Source: Ptychodera flava
Taxonomy: Eukaryota; Hemichordata; Enteropneusta; Ptychoderidae
Direction: 5' to 3'
DNA: 64,000 nucleotides
Assembly (NCBI RefSeq): GCF_041260155.1
Contig: NW_027248277.1
Span: forward strand, 8,848,212 to 8,912,211
How positions within the stretch are numbered: position 1 is the stretch's first letter; each line of letters begins with the position of its first letter. The notes below the pieces were generated by a model, which made no database searches, was not told the DNA's origin, and saw only the letters and a program-made list of their open reading frames with translations. A program made the translations under genes and the position numbers. Positions 35,127 to 44,959 of this stretch are shown here, piece after piece.

Positions 35127-35318
35127 AGTTTCCTGCCTACAGCAAAGGAACGAAGACGTGTCCGGTAAAGTGTGTTCGTTTCGATTGCTTTATTCAGCCA
35201 ACATCAACCACGCGGGTAAACCGCCATTACAGCTAATATGTAAACTCAAAGCATGCTGGGAAACCCAGAAGTACACAAATGTTCAACAAGTCCAATAGAG
35301 GGCGCTAGACCGCCAACA
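35127..35318 (-). repeat. 5' LTR of the Ty3/Gypsy element
   Basis: 192 bp, one base different from the LTR at 29940-30131. The TTTATT/AATAAA-type signal within both copies is a likely processing site. Confidence 0.95.
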
Positions 35319-35322
35319 ACAC

Positions 35323-36006
35323 TATCTCTTATCTGCTTCTCGTACGATCTGAGTCAATGACCTTCACACGTCTTGGCCACGTGAGGGACGCTTCAAGATA
35401 AAATCTCTACAGGGAGGGGCGTTACAGTAGAAAGGGGGCAGGGAACCAGACTACCCAACCACAGGCCGTATCACGCTGGGAACACACAGCACGGTACGCA
35501 TGGCTATACACCCGTGCGCCCGATAATATACTATGCCTCGGCTACGCCAAAGGTGCTCGGAGTGTTCACCAGCGTAATTGCGCATTCCACATGCAAAGTG
35601 GACACTCAATGCGACTGTAGGTAAGGCCATAGACCCTCGAAGGTGTAGTCGGGGTCATGCCAACTGTTTGACTGTACTGTTTGACACTAAATTTGACACC
35701 CGTCATTATCGGTACAATATAACACAAACAATGGCTCAATGGGTATTCACTTGTCTCTCACTGTGCTGGAGGCCCTTTTGTGTGACATGTGTGAATGTAA
35801 CGCTGGGAGGGTAAAACACAATTTTCACCATGAAAATCAAAACTATCGACCAATTATACAGAAATTCAAAGAGTCCGAAAAGGCACTAAACTTAGTAAAA
35901 AGAGTGGATCCGATGCGACCTATCACTATATGGTCAACTGTGAGTATGTGGGGACTCGGTCAACGATTGAGTGCTCGAGCTCCTTAAAATGGAGCTAGAA
36001 TTTTCG
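35323..36006. other. Spacer with one repeat block
   Basis: This contains the inverted partner (35429-35482) of 29093-29147 and a CCATAGACCCTCGA phrase at about 35627. No gene was recognised. Confidence 0.45.
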
Positions 36007-36014
36007 TTTCTAGC

Positions 36015-36183
36015 CACAGGCGTGATGTTTTCTGGGTAGTTTCTATAAGTGTAGTTTATGCTACGTTCTGACGTTCCGACGTTCCGTAGCCTAATCACTA
36101 TAGTGATTAGGCTACGGAAGAGAACGTCGGAACGTAGCATAAACTACACTTATAGAAACTACCCAGAAAACATCACGCCAGTG
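36015..36183. mobile_element. 169-bp palindromic hAT-like MITE
   Basis: The ends are CAC(A/T)GGCGTGATG in inverse, and the arms pair almost perfectly to the centre (CACTATAGTG). It is flanked by an exact 8-bp duplication TTTCTAGC (36007-36014, 36184-36191), as in hAT elements. Confidence 0.9.
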
Positions 36184-36198
36184 TTTCTAGCTTCATGC

Positions 36199-36317
36199 TA
36201 GCTGCAGTACAGTAGCTCGAGGTTTTGCCTGGGTATTTGGGTCGGACGGCAAAACTCTGGTTTTGCCGTCCGACCCAAATACCCAGGCAAAACCTCGAGC
36301 TACTGTACTGCAGCTAG
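36199..36317. mobile_element. 119-bp palindromic hAT-like MITE
   Basis: TAGCTGCAGTACAGTAGCTC inward pairs with the complement around a 4-base loop (TCTG). The 8-bp duplication CTTCATGC flanks it (36191-36198, 36318-36325). It begins one base into the target duplication of the neighbouring palindrome. Confidence 0.88.
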
Positions 36318-36325
36318 CTTCATGC

Positions 36326-36736
36326 ATTAACACAGGTGGCCTGACGCTATTAAACAGGACCGCTGTGAAAAAGCTTGACGTTCATCAGTCTTGATCAACA
36401 CTTACTATTACATGCGCATTCTAAATCAAGGACTTTATCGCCTCCCGAGTGATATTTTCCAGCGGAAATCTTTCACGTTGACTAGCGGTGTACATGTAAG
36501 TAGCTTCTACTTGCGAGTGAGCGTTGAAGGTGACTTTCGGTTTTGCATTCTGTTTCGGATTCGTGTTATCAGTCCACCCAGCCAGTGGTGGCGCCCCAGA
36601 TGGGGTTTACGCCACGGCCACGTTTACCAATGTTAGTGGCACAGATAAATTTCACTTGTATGTAACACCAAGGAATGATGTTAAACAACAAGTTTTTATG
36701 CTTGCCCACAACATGATTTTGGTTATATCACAATAG
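36326..36736 (+). repeat. Possible dispersed block, related to 51380-51640
   Basis: Both places read TACATGCGC, TTCGGTT(T/G)TGCATTC(T/A)GTTTCGGAT and then a (G)ATGGCGC-like phrase in the same order. Similarity is patchy. Short frames here can mimic a signal peptide (MKVTFGFAFCFGFVLSV); I would not call a gene. Confidence 0.4.
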
Positions 36737-36745
36737 GGTTGAGCC

Positions 36746-36900
36746 ACAGTCACTCGTGATCAGTCTATTCCGCTCAGCGTCTATGCCCCCATAGACGTGT
36801 GTAGGGATGCCTGAGAAAAACCGGTTTTTCTCAGGCATATGTACACACGTCTATGGGGGAATAGACGCCGAGCGGAATAGACTGATCACGAGTGACTGTG
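36746..36900. mobile_element. Palindromic hAT-like MITE, copy B
   Basis: This 155-bp foldback has ends ACAGTCACTCGTGATCAG and the complement. Target duplication is GGTTGAGCC (36737-36745, 36901-36909; 8-9 bp). The outer 40 bp is nearly identical to copy A at 10270. Confidence 0.9.
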
Positions 36901-36909
36901 GGTTGAGCC

Positions 36910-39308
36910 AATAAACTTGCACAAAAATTGTCATTCTTACGCACCTAAACGGAAGCGATTGGTTCCAAACCGACAACGGGTTCCATGGATAAGTGATTTC
37001 ATTATTAAAGCGAGACAAGAAAGAATGAAATCAAAAAAGAGTTTGGAGAAATTCTCGTCTAGAAGTTCATCACCAGGTGTACAGAAATTGCCGAAACAAT
37101 GTCGTGCGTCAAATCGACAGAGCAAAGAGAACTCACTATGCCGGTGTAGTTGGAAGTTGTTCTGGTGATCAGAAGCAGCTATTCAATGATGTTTCAAGGC
37201 ACAGTCACCCGTGATCTATTCATGCAGCTCTGGGACTATTCGCTATAGACGTGTGTACATATGCCTTTCTCAGGCATATGTACACACGTCTATAGGCGAA
37301 TAGTCCCAGAGCTGAATAGATCACGGGTGACTGTGTTCAAGGCTTCTCGGATACAAAAAGAACTCAATACCGCTACCTGATCATGGTGACTTGGCTGAAC
37401 TTGCAAACAGATTTGCCCAGTTCTTTTTAAACCGTGTTCAAACTCTCAGCTTAAAAGTTTACATTAACAAACACAAATACATCTCAGTCACGGTTACCAT
37501 CATCTTCTTCAGGGCCTGAGTGTCGATTTAGATTCATTTCAGTGTACTACAGTGAATGAGGTTAATAAGATTATCAGCTCATCGCCCTCGTCCACTTGCT
37601 GTATTGCCGGGCTGTCTTGATCCTGTCCCCACCGGGATCTCGAAGGATAAAGTTGTTATTCCAGTTCTGTTACCTTTCATCACTGAAATTTGTAGCAATT
37701 CACCAAGTACGGGGTTGGTACCCAATTGTTTTAAACAAGCTGTTGTTAAACCCTTGCTGAAAAAATCCACATTAGATTGTAACTTCTTAAAAAAATTCCG
37801 TCCTGTGTCAAACTTGCCATTTCTATCGAAAGTTCTGGAACGTATTGTTTCCATTAGACTAAAGACATTCTTGTAATTTTTTAGATGAACCTTTACAATC
37901 TGTTTATAAACCTGGTTATAGCACTGAGACTGCTCTCTCTCAAAAGTAACAATGACGTTTTACTTGCTCTGGACTCCAAGCATGATGTATCCGTCATTTT
38001 TCTAGACCTTTCAGCTGCTTTTGACACTGTCAATCACACTATTTTGTTAAATCGCTTACAGTATCGCCTTGGTATCACTGGTACTGCGTTAAGTTGGTTT
38101 AAGTCATATCTTTCAAATCGTAGACAATGTGTAATTGTAGAATCTGCTAAATCACCTTGTAAAGTTATTCCGTTGATACTGGTGTACCTCAAGGTTCTGT
38201 CCTTGGACCTATACTTTTCAATATTTACACATCTCCTCTCTGTGATGTGATTTCTAAGCACGGCTGTAAATACCACTTTTATGCAGATGACTGTATATGG
38301 TTTTGCACAGAGCACACTATGATGTTACAATTACGAATCTTGAAGCATGTATCTCTGATGTCAGAAACTGGATGTTTTCTAAGTTCCTGTGTCTAAAAGA
38401 TGACAAAACTGTGATTGTTTTCTTCATGTAATGATCCCACTGATAGTGGAGCAAGCAAAATTCGTACCGGTGATGCATTGATTCCAGCTAAGTGTAATGC
38501 AAAGTCCCTGGCTGTTCTTCTTGATTCATGTCTTTCTATGAAAACCCACGTTGGCTCGATTTGTCAGTCCACTATGTTTCACATTCGTCGCATTGCCCTC
38601 ATCTGTAAATATTTGTCTAGGACAACTACTGAACAGTTAGTTCATGCTCTAATAACCTCCCGTATCGACATATGTAATTCTTTGCTGTACGGTATACCTC
38701 AATATTCAATTAGTCGTTCAACACATACAAAACATTGCTGCCAGGATTGTTACCCTTTCAAATCGTCATGCTCACACAACTCCACTTTTACAGGAATTGC
38801 ACTGGTTGCCAGTTTATCAAAGGATTACTTTTAAAATCTTGATAATCACTTTCAGATGTATTCATGGTTCTGCCCCCAAATATCTCACAGAAATGTTAAG
38901 TCTTTACACCCCAAGGCGTAATCTACGTTCGGTAGAGCATTTCAAGTTGTGTTCGATCAGAGTGAGAACAAAGAAATATGGTGACAGAGCTTTTAGTGTC
39001 CGCTGCTCCCAAATTGTGGAACGCTCTTCAGCTGAGCATCCGTTTATGTTCAAATTTAATAGTTTTAAACGTTTGCTAAAAACCTGCCTTTTTAGACTTA
39101 CATTTTCAAATTAGATTTTTATGTTGTGTTTGATTAAAATTTTAATTTTCTTTTTAATATCTGAAATTTCATGTTGTAGACATTTTTAAAATTGCTCTTG
39201 TTCATTTACTTTTTAAAGTGTATTTAAGCGTCTCTGATCACTGTTTTTATGTGGATTTAGACGCTATAGAAAAAAATTATCATTATTATTATTATTATCA
39301 TTATTATT
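36910..39308 (+). mobile_element. L2/CR1-type LINE, 5'-truncated and decayed
   Basis: Pieces of one ORF2 appear in order: a pre-RT region with RVPWISDFI; the block FNDVSRLLGYKK (interrupted by MITE copy C); LDPVPTG; VVKPLLKK and [25 protein letters not shown]; the catalytic FYADD (about 38281); and a C-terminal LHWLPVYQRITFKI...LLKTCLFRL. The 3' end is an ATT microsatellite (about 39278-39308), usual for L2/CR1-like LINEs. At least three frame changes separate the pieces, near 37880, 38180-38270 and 38750-38800, plus the MITE. The endonuclease is missing. Confidence 0.9.
37201..37335. mobile_element. Palindromic hAT-like MITE, copy C, inside the LINE
   Basis: This 135-bp foldback has ends ACAGTCACCCGTGATC. 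The exact 8-bp duplication TTCAAGGC (37193-37200, 37336-37343) lies in LINE coding sequence. Without the insert and one duplicate, the LINE reads through as FNDVSRLLGYKK, so the insertion postdates the LINE. Confidence 0.93.
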
Positions 39309-40094
39309 AAAAATTGCCAGGGAATGTAATTTCATTTAAAAGGACTTCACTGGTCACAGTAGATGTTTTTCTTTACAAAAATGATTTTAAGATATTCTTC
39401 GTCGTCATAGGTGTTCCTAACTATGTGCAGGCTATTAAGTAACATACAGGGCGCTATTTGAAAGATAATTTCGTTGAAACATGTTGTCATTATGTTTATG
39501 GACGTTGGGACGTTAACAATTACATCGGCACCTGTATCATTAATATACAAGAGGTTTAGCCCAAAATAAAACAATAAAAATATTCATACCTTTAAATGTT
39601 GGCCTTACTGACGTCATCTGCAACTTCATCCCAGCATAGTTTGGGTAAGAACAGTTACTCTTGACACCGAGAAAGCTGCGTTTATACATTTCATTCAAAA
39701 TGAAAATATTTCTGTCTCTTCATTAATATTTACATTTTACAGTTATTGAAGTTAGTAACTTTACACCTCTATTGCTTGTAAATGTTGATCAAAGTAAAAA
39801 ATTGAAACTAGGACAAGGGTTGTGATAAGGCACTCACTAGGATTGTGGGATTGCAATGGCAGCAATATGTGTGTCACAGAAAAAAATTGTTATCGTCCTA
39901 CGGAGTTCATGCATTGATATCGTCAAACTGCTCGTTGCCACCTTCAGCGTTCACTGCTCGAGCAATAAACTTTCAGATCTAATATTTTCTTACAAGTGAA
40001 GGCATCTCATTGTGACATGAGGCAGAAATATTCATTCTTTTTTGGTATGCAAGTACCCTTGTGTTGCTGTCAGTGTTTATCTCCAAAACAACCT
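39309..40094. other. No feature recognised
   Basis: AT-rich flank downstream of the LINE; only short chance ORFs. Confidence 0.4.
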
Positions 40095-40310
40095 CAGTTG
40101 GAGAGTCAATTACATCACTGCACTTGGTAACTTAACCTTTCAGTGTTGTAATTTTCCCACCTAAATTTTTGTGCAACATTTTACCATTTTTAATTAATTC
40201 TACTGTAATTTTGTTTCGATACTTTTTGACCAAAGACCGATAAACTTTCATTGGCAATAGTTTTTAATACAAATTTTGGAAAAATATGAAAACACTGTCT
40301 AGATCTGAAA
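40095..40310 (+). repeat. Dispersed AT-rich repeat, copy 3
   Basis: Strong direct similarity to 10-235 (AGTTGGAGAGTCAATTACATC, GTGTTGTAATTTT, TTTTGTGCAACATTTTAC). Confidence 0.85.
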
Positions 40311-42721
40311 AAGATTTTCTGCATAATATTTTATAGCCTAGATTCTATTCGTCCGCTTGCCTCCGTACCTCCGACCCACAAAAATTGACTTAGGCACTGA
40401 AAGGTTTGACAAAGGTGGCTAAATTTTGAAATCTCATATATATTTTAGTATAATTACTATTATCATCATCATCATCATCAACACCAATTTCATCACTATT
40501 TGCTATTCATTGAGGAGTGCTGACAAAAAATTCTTTGTGTGTGATGCAATTTTCTCATGTCTACTGCTCTACCACAGCAATGTTTGAAATAATTTCTTTC
40601 AACATTGATGCATGGACATCACCCTACTAGTATGTCATAGATATGTGGGTTGATTACTTTTACTGATACAACTAGGGGGTATGGTCAGGTTTTTTAGGAT
40701 AATGCACTGGGACTTTACAAATTGAAATCAGCAAATGTACGTAATATCGACTTTCAACCTGTTAAATTTAACCCACTTACACAATAACCAGGACAATATC
40801 ATTGACAATGACTTGTTTATGACAAGACTTTTTCTTGATTTTATTCATTTATTATATTAACTACTAAAAACAACTACAAAAACAGGAAATTCAAGTCACC
40901 CATGCTATGGGAAAATGACATTACAAGCTCTATTGGCATAAAAATATTAACCAAAGTTTACCATGTTGTTTTATATTTCAACAGGTGACATATCCTCTAA
41001 TGCAATGTTGCCCGGAAAAAACCAGTATCTTTGATTACTGACTTAAAATCAGGATCTACACTGTGGTGTGCTAGGGCATCGATGCTTACATTCAGATAAC
41101 CTTGTTTTTAATTCTGAATGAAGGAGTAGTCTTCAAAGCAAATTACCAGAGTTCCATTCAAATGGATAATTTAATATCTCTAACATTTCATAGCATTTTC
41201 ATTATTGTTTTGCAAAAACATGTGCTCCTTCATATCCCTTTAGTGTGGTGAAATACTCAGTGGTAGCCTTGCCAACACAATGCATTTTGCACAATCCATG
41301 TGAGTAGATATTGCTGACAAATGTATTCTAGTCTGGCCTACGATGCAAGATTTAAATGTAATAATGAACCCTTTAAGCGTCCAAGGAAATTTTTGTCGCC
41401 TTAATAAAATATAGCCTGGTCACTTTTTTCAGACTTTCCCCAAAAATAGCCACTGAAAAAAATTGGTAAAATGTTGCACTTACATGTTGGTGGGCAAAAC
41501 TACAGCACAAATCAAACAGGAAAATTTACCCTGAATTTGAAAGCTGTTGGACTAGCATTTTACAAAACATATGCTGTTCTGAGAAAAACGGAGAAAGCTG
41601 TTCAAAAAGTATACATGAGCAAATGACATGGCAATTTCACCAGTCGACATTAAATCACTTTTACGGCTCTATACCTGAGCTATCACACTAACAGTTCTGA
41701 AAACTATGTTTTGACAAAAAATGACAAAAATAAGGTCAACTTTACATATCAAATTTCTCCATTATTTTGGATTCAGGATCTATTCGACTAGTCCTTCCTA
41801 AAGAGCAGTCCTTTGACAAAAACAATGAAAAAATTTGCCCAAAACATAAATTTTATGCTAATTTGAATAGTATTGAATGCATTGTCTTTACCGACATACA
41901 TGCCAAGTATCATAGAATAAGTCATAAATAAAAATATTTGAAAATTATGAAAAACTCCATATTTTGTTTTAATTTTGTAAGCCACATCTATGAGATGCCA
42001 CTCAATTTTAGATAATCATCAAAACATTCCTTATACCAAAGCTAGTTACATTTGGCGCCATAATTTTTGAGTTATCATTACGGGAAGGCTCCATTAACCT
42101 AGGAATACACTACTTCCCTATGAGGATCAATTTCACAGACCTGCCTTTCGTACAATGGCACTACAATGACACCAGCTGGATTAGATAAACATAACAATGG
42201 AACATTCACACCTCTAGCACTTAAAAGTCTTCTGTTTGTCACCCGAGTTGGTCAGGCAAGAACTCGGGTTTCAGGTACCATGCAAGTTAATGCAGTCTTC
42301 CCCTAATGTGCTCTCCGCAAATTTGGTCAAGAGACAGACTGACACATGCACAGCCTCACTCGGTGATGACACACATTTATAACTTGTTCACCCCAATTCC
42401 CTGTAAAAAGATCCAAAAACACCATTGATAACAATGGACTTGGGCCAAACCATGGTGGTGAAAGGGTTAAACAGGTTTCAAAACAGATAATCATTGTTAA
42501 AATGTGAGTTTAAATCTCTAACAGTACATTTTAATCCAATCCCTTCACTAATATTGTAATGTTATCCCCAGTGTGTCAAACATAATGATTACCCATACAT
42601 GATATCGGCTATTGATTCCCAATTGTTATTTTCTGCTCTTGTTAATGTTATCAAATATTTTTTTTTATTGTATAGCCCTTTTTTAATCTTCAGGGAGTTA
42701 CTGTGTGTCAAATAAGATTTC
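40311..42721. other. No gene recognised
   Basis: Intergenic sequence downstream of zinc-finger gene 2. It contains a short CATCAT microsatellite (40457-40480) and a fourth, inverted, partial copy of the AT-rich dispersed repeat at about 41370-41520 (TTGGTAAAATGTTGCACTT). Confidence 0.45.
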
Positions 42722-43046
42722 ATTAAAGGGACAAAGTTGACCATTTTTCATGAATTTTGTTTGATGCAAGATACTACTCATATTGTTTGACATGTTGAAA
42801 GATAATGAATGAATGGGTGACCATGCATATATTCAACCCCGGTTTTGGACAAATTAAATGAAACCATCGCAAAAATGAATAAATGGTGATGACCATTCAT
42901 TCATTTTCGTGATGGTTTCATGTATCGTGTCCAAAATCGGGGTCGAATATATGCATGGTCACCCATTCATTATCTTTCAGCATGTCAAACAATACAAGTA
43001 GTATCAAACAAAATTCAAGAAAAATGGCCTACTTTGTCCCTTTAAT
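42722..43046. mobile_element. 325-bp foldback MITE
   Basis: The arms start ATTAAAGGGACAAAGT and pair with the complement ending at 43046. The stem continues through CCATTTTTC, TTTGATGCAAGATACTACT, GACATG and CATGCATATATTC to near the centre (about 42885). A half-copy lies at 24025-24108, 3' of the other zinc-finger gene. Target duplication is unclear. Confidence 0.8.
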
Positions 43047-43143
43047 GTAAAGACAGTGACAATCTTGTTAAGATCGTAAAATGTATATATTCCTTTTGCA
43101 TGAAAAATTTCCAGCTTTAAAGGAGAGGTACAGGGGTGAGTTT

Positions 43144-44733
43144 TTACTTTGATCTCCTCTTGTGAGTCTGCATATGACTTTTTAAATATGCATTCAGTTT
43201 GAAGGATGCACCGCACACTTCACAGATGAATGGTCTTTCTTCAGAATGAAGCTGAGAGTGAGAGTGCTTTTTCAGGGTTCCGTTTTGATTAAATCTCTTG
43301 CCACACACTTTGCACTCATACGGCTTTTCGTTTGTGTGGATCATGATGTGACGCTTAAGTTTTCCATTGTCGGCGAAGTCTTTGCCACATATTTTGCATT
43401 CAAATGGTTTTTCCCCCGTGTGAACTTGGCCATGACGTAGCAGATTCCATTTTTCGGCAAAACTTTTGCCGCACACCTTGCAATCAAAAGTTGCTCCAGA
43501 TCTGGCGAGTCCAAGGTGAGAAATGAGTCCTGATCTCTTGGGAAAAATCTTCTTGCAAACTTTGCACTCCAATGGTGCTTCCGGTGTGGAAATAGTCGGT
43601 GTGGAAAGAAGAAACTCATTATAATCCAGGGTCTTTCCGTACTTTTCGCATTTCCCAAATCTATGAATCTTCCTAACGTGAAGTTTAAGTGACCAAGCCC
43701 GAGAGAAACTCCGTCCACAGGAGGCACAGTTGAATGGCTTCTCCCGGGTATGAATCAAAGTGTGACGGCCAAGTGTATCCTTTGTGGCAAAGTTCTTACC
43801 ACAGACCTTGCAGTAAAAAGCCTTGACACCCGAGTGCACTGCGGAATGATGTTTAAGATCAGATCTTGTCAGAAAGTCTTTTCCACAGACATCACATGTG
43901 AACTGTTCTCCAGAGTGAACTCTAAGATGCACAGCCAGACGTTGTTTCCATCTGAAACTTTTGCCACACACTTCACACACGTGCTGGTTTTTATCCGCAT
44001 GAATTTGCATATGCACAGGCAGGTACCCTTTATCGCTGAAACATTTCCCGCACACTTTGCAAGCAAACGGTTTCTTATTCTCATGAATTAAGCTGTGACG
44101 AGCAAGTGACGAACTTTCTGCAAAATTCTTCCCACATACATTGCATGGATAGACTCTGCAGTTTAAGACCCTCTCATCTTCTGGGTTGTCGACTTTGTGA
44201 AGTACATAGTGATTTCTCAATGTCAGCCTACTCTTCAATGTTTTACCACAAATTTCACAAATGTGAACCTCGGAGTCATCGTGGGTCTTGGCGTGACGCT
44301 GCAGCCTGCGTTTATCAACGAAGCTCATGTAACAAACGTCACATGTGAAGTTCTTTTCAGTGGCATATGTTACCATATGTTCACTGAGACTGCTTTTATA
44401 CTTAAACGCTCTATGGCATGCTTTGCATGGAAATGGTAGATTACTTGAATGAACTATCATATGACCTTTGACACTTTCTTTCCGTTTAAAGCTCATGCCA
44501 CACACCATACAACTGAAGGGTTTCTCCTTGGAGTGAATTGTGAGATGATACATTAGGCTGCTGTTCTGAGTGAAACTCCTGCCGCATATTTTACACTCAT
44601 ATGGTTTTTCATTGCTGTGGATTCTCATGTGAATTTTCAGGATTTTCTCCGTTTTCATGGTTTTGCCACAAACCCTGCAATCCACTGATGAATCATTCAT
44701 CGGATTTTTCTTCTTTGTATCTGGATTACTCAT
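43144..44733 (-). CDS. C2H2 zinc-finger protein 2 (17 finger positions)
   Basis: The start is the ATG of MSNPDTKKKNPMNDSS, placed as in the paralogue at 24132-25703. A homologous leader acceptor (TTTCAG, exon from 44852) lies upstream. The product is 529 residues with the same finger order, the same long linker after finger 6 (NPEDERVLNCRVYP) and the same degenerate finger 13 (CKVCKKIFPKR...HLGLARSG) without its last His. Finger 4 ends HMVTY, so one zinc ligand is replaced by Tyr. Finger 16 has extra residues (HSHSQLH). Contact positions differ from the paralogue in many fingers (for example TQNSSL versus TTKNNL), so DNA targets probably diverged. Confidence 0.9.
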   Translation of the reverse strand: MSNPDTKKKNPMNDSSVDCRVCGKTMKTEKILKIHMRIHSNEKPYECKICGRSFTQNSSLMYHLTIHSKEKPFSCMVCGMSFKRKESVKGHMIVHSSNLPFPCKACHRAFKYKSSLSEHMVTYATEKNFTCDVCYMSFVDKRRLQRHAKTHDDSEVHICEICGKTLKSRLTLRNHYVLHKVDNPEDERVLNCRVYPCNVCGKNFAESSSLARHSLIHENKKPFACKVCGKCFSDKGYLPVHMQIHADKNQHVCEVCGKSFRWKQRLAVHLRVHSGEQFTCDVCGKDFLTRSDLKHHSAVHSGVKAFYCKVCGKNFATKDTLGRHTLIHTREKPFNCASCGRSFSRAWSLKLHVRKIHRFGKCEKYGKTLDYNEFLLSTPTISTPEAPLECKVCKKIFPKRSGLISHLGLARSGATFDCKVCGKSFAEKWNLLRHGQVHTGEKPFECKICGKDFADNGKLKRHIMIHTNEKPYECKVCGKRFNQNGTLKKHSHSQLHSEERPFICEVCGASFKLNAYLKSHMQTHKRRSK

Positions 44734-44852
44734 TTCCTTTGATGTTGCTGCTTGCTTTTTCAAGTCTTCTAGAGTGGCATGAATGCTGTCACAAAACACC
44801 TCCAAGTGCAAATTTGTTAAAACTGTACTGTGTTCAACGATACAATATGGAC
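44734..44852 (-). other. 5' leader of zinc-finger gene 2 exon
   Basis: It begins GTCCATATTGTATCGTTG after a CAG acceptor, homologous to 25827. Unlike in the paralogue, the frame stays open up to the acceptor, so an upstream coding exon cannot be excluded here. Confidence 0.5.
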
Positions 44853-44902
44853 CTGAAACATGAAATACAAGATAAATAGTTACACCTCAGTACCAGTGAT
44901 TG

Positions 44903-44904
44903 AT

Positions 44905-44958
<54 letters not shown>
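44903..44958. repeat. (TA)n microsatellite
   Basis: TA run just upstream of the zinc-finger gene 2 leader acceptor. Confidence 0.95.

Positions 44959-44959
<1 letters not shown>

Larger units (their letters stand above)
29940..35318 (-). mobile_element. Ty3/Gypsy LTR retrotransposon, near-complete, very young
   Basis: The element is 5379 bp on the minus strand. Two 192-bp LTRs differ by a single base, which suggests recent insertion. A 4-bp target duplication ACAC flanks it (29936-29939, 35319-35322). A tRNA-Leu-type primer site follows the 5' LTR, and a purine tract precedes the 3' LTR. Parts in order are gag, a CCHC-type nucleic-acid-binding region, aspartic protease, reverse transcriptase, RNase H and DDE integrase. 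No envelope gene was seen. The integrase side (HTDNGPQF, YHPKGNGRAE, YSPAQRMM) resembles K02A2.6/Mag-like Gypsy lineages. The reading frame is interrupted about twice, so this copy is best treated as a recent fossil. Confidence 0.92.

Noticed and set aside
36524-36736. Frame with a signal-peptide-like start (MKVTFGFAFCFGF)
   Set aside because: It overlaps a block repeated near 51380-51640 where the frame is not kept.
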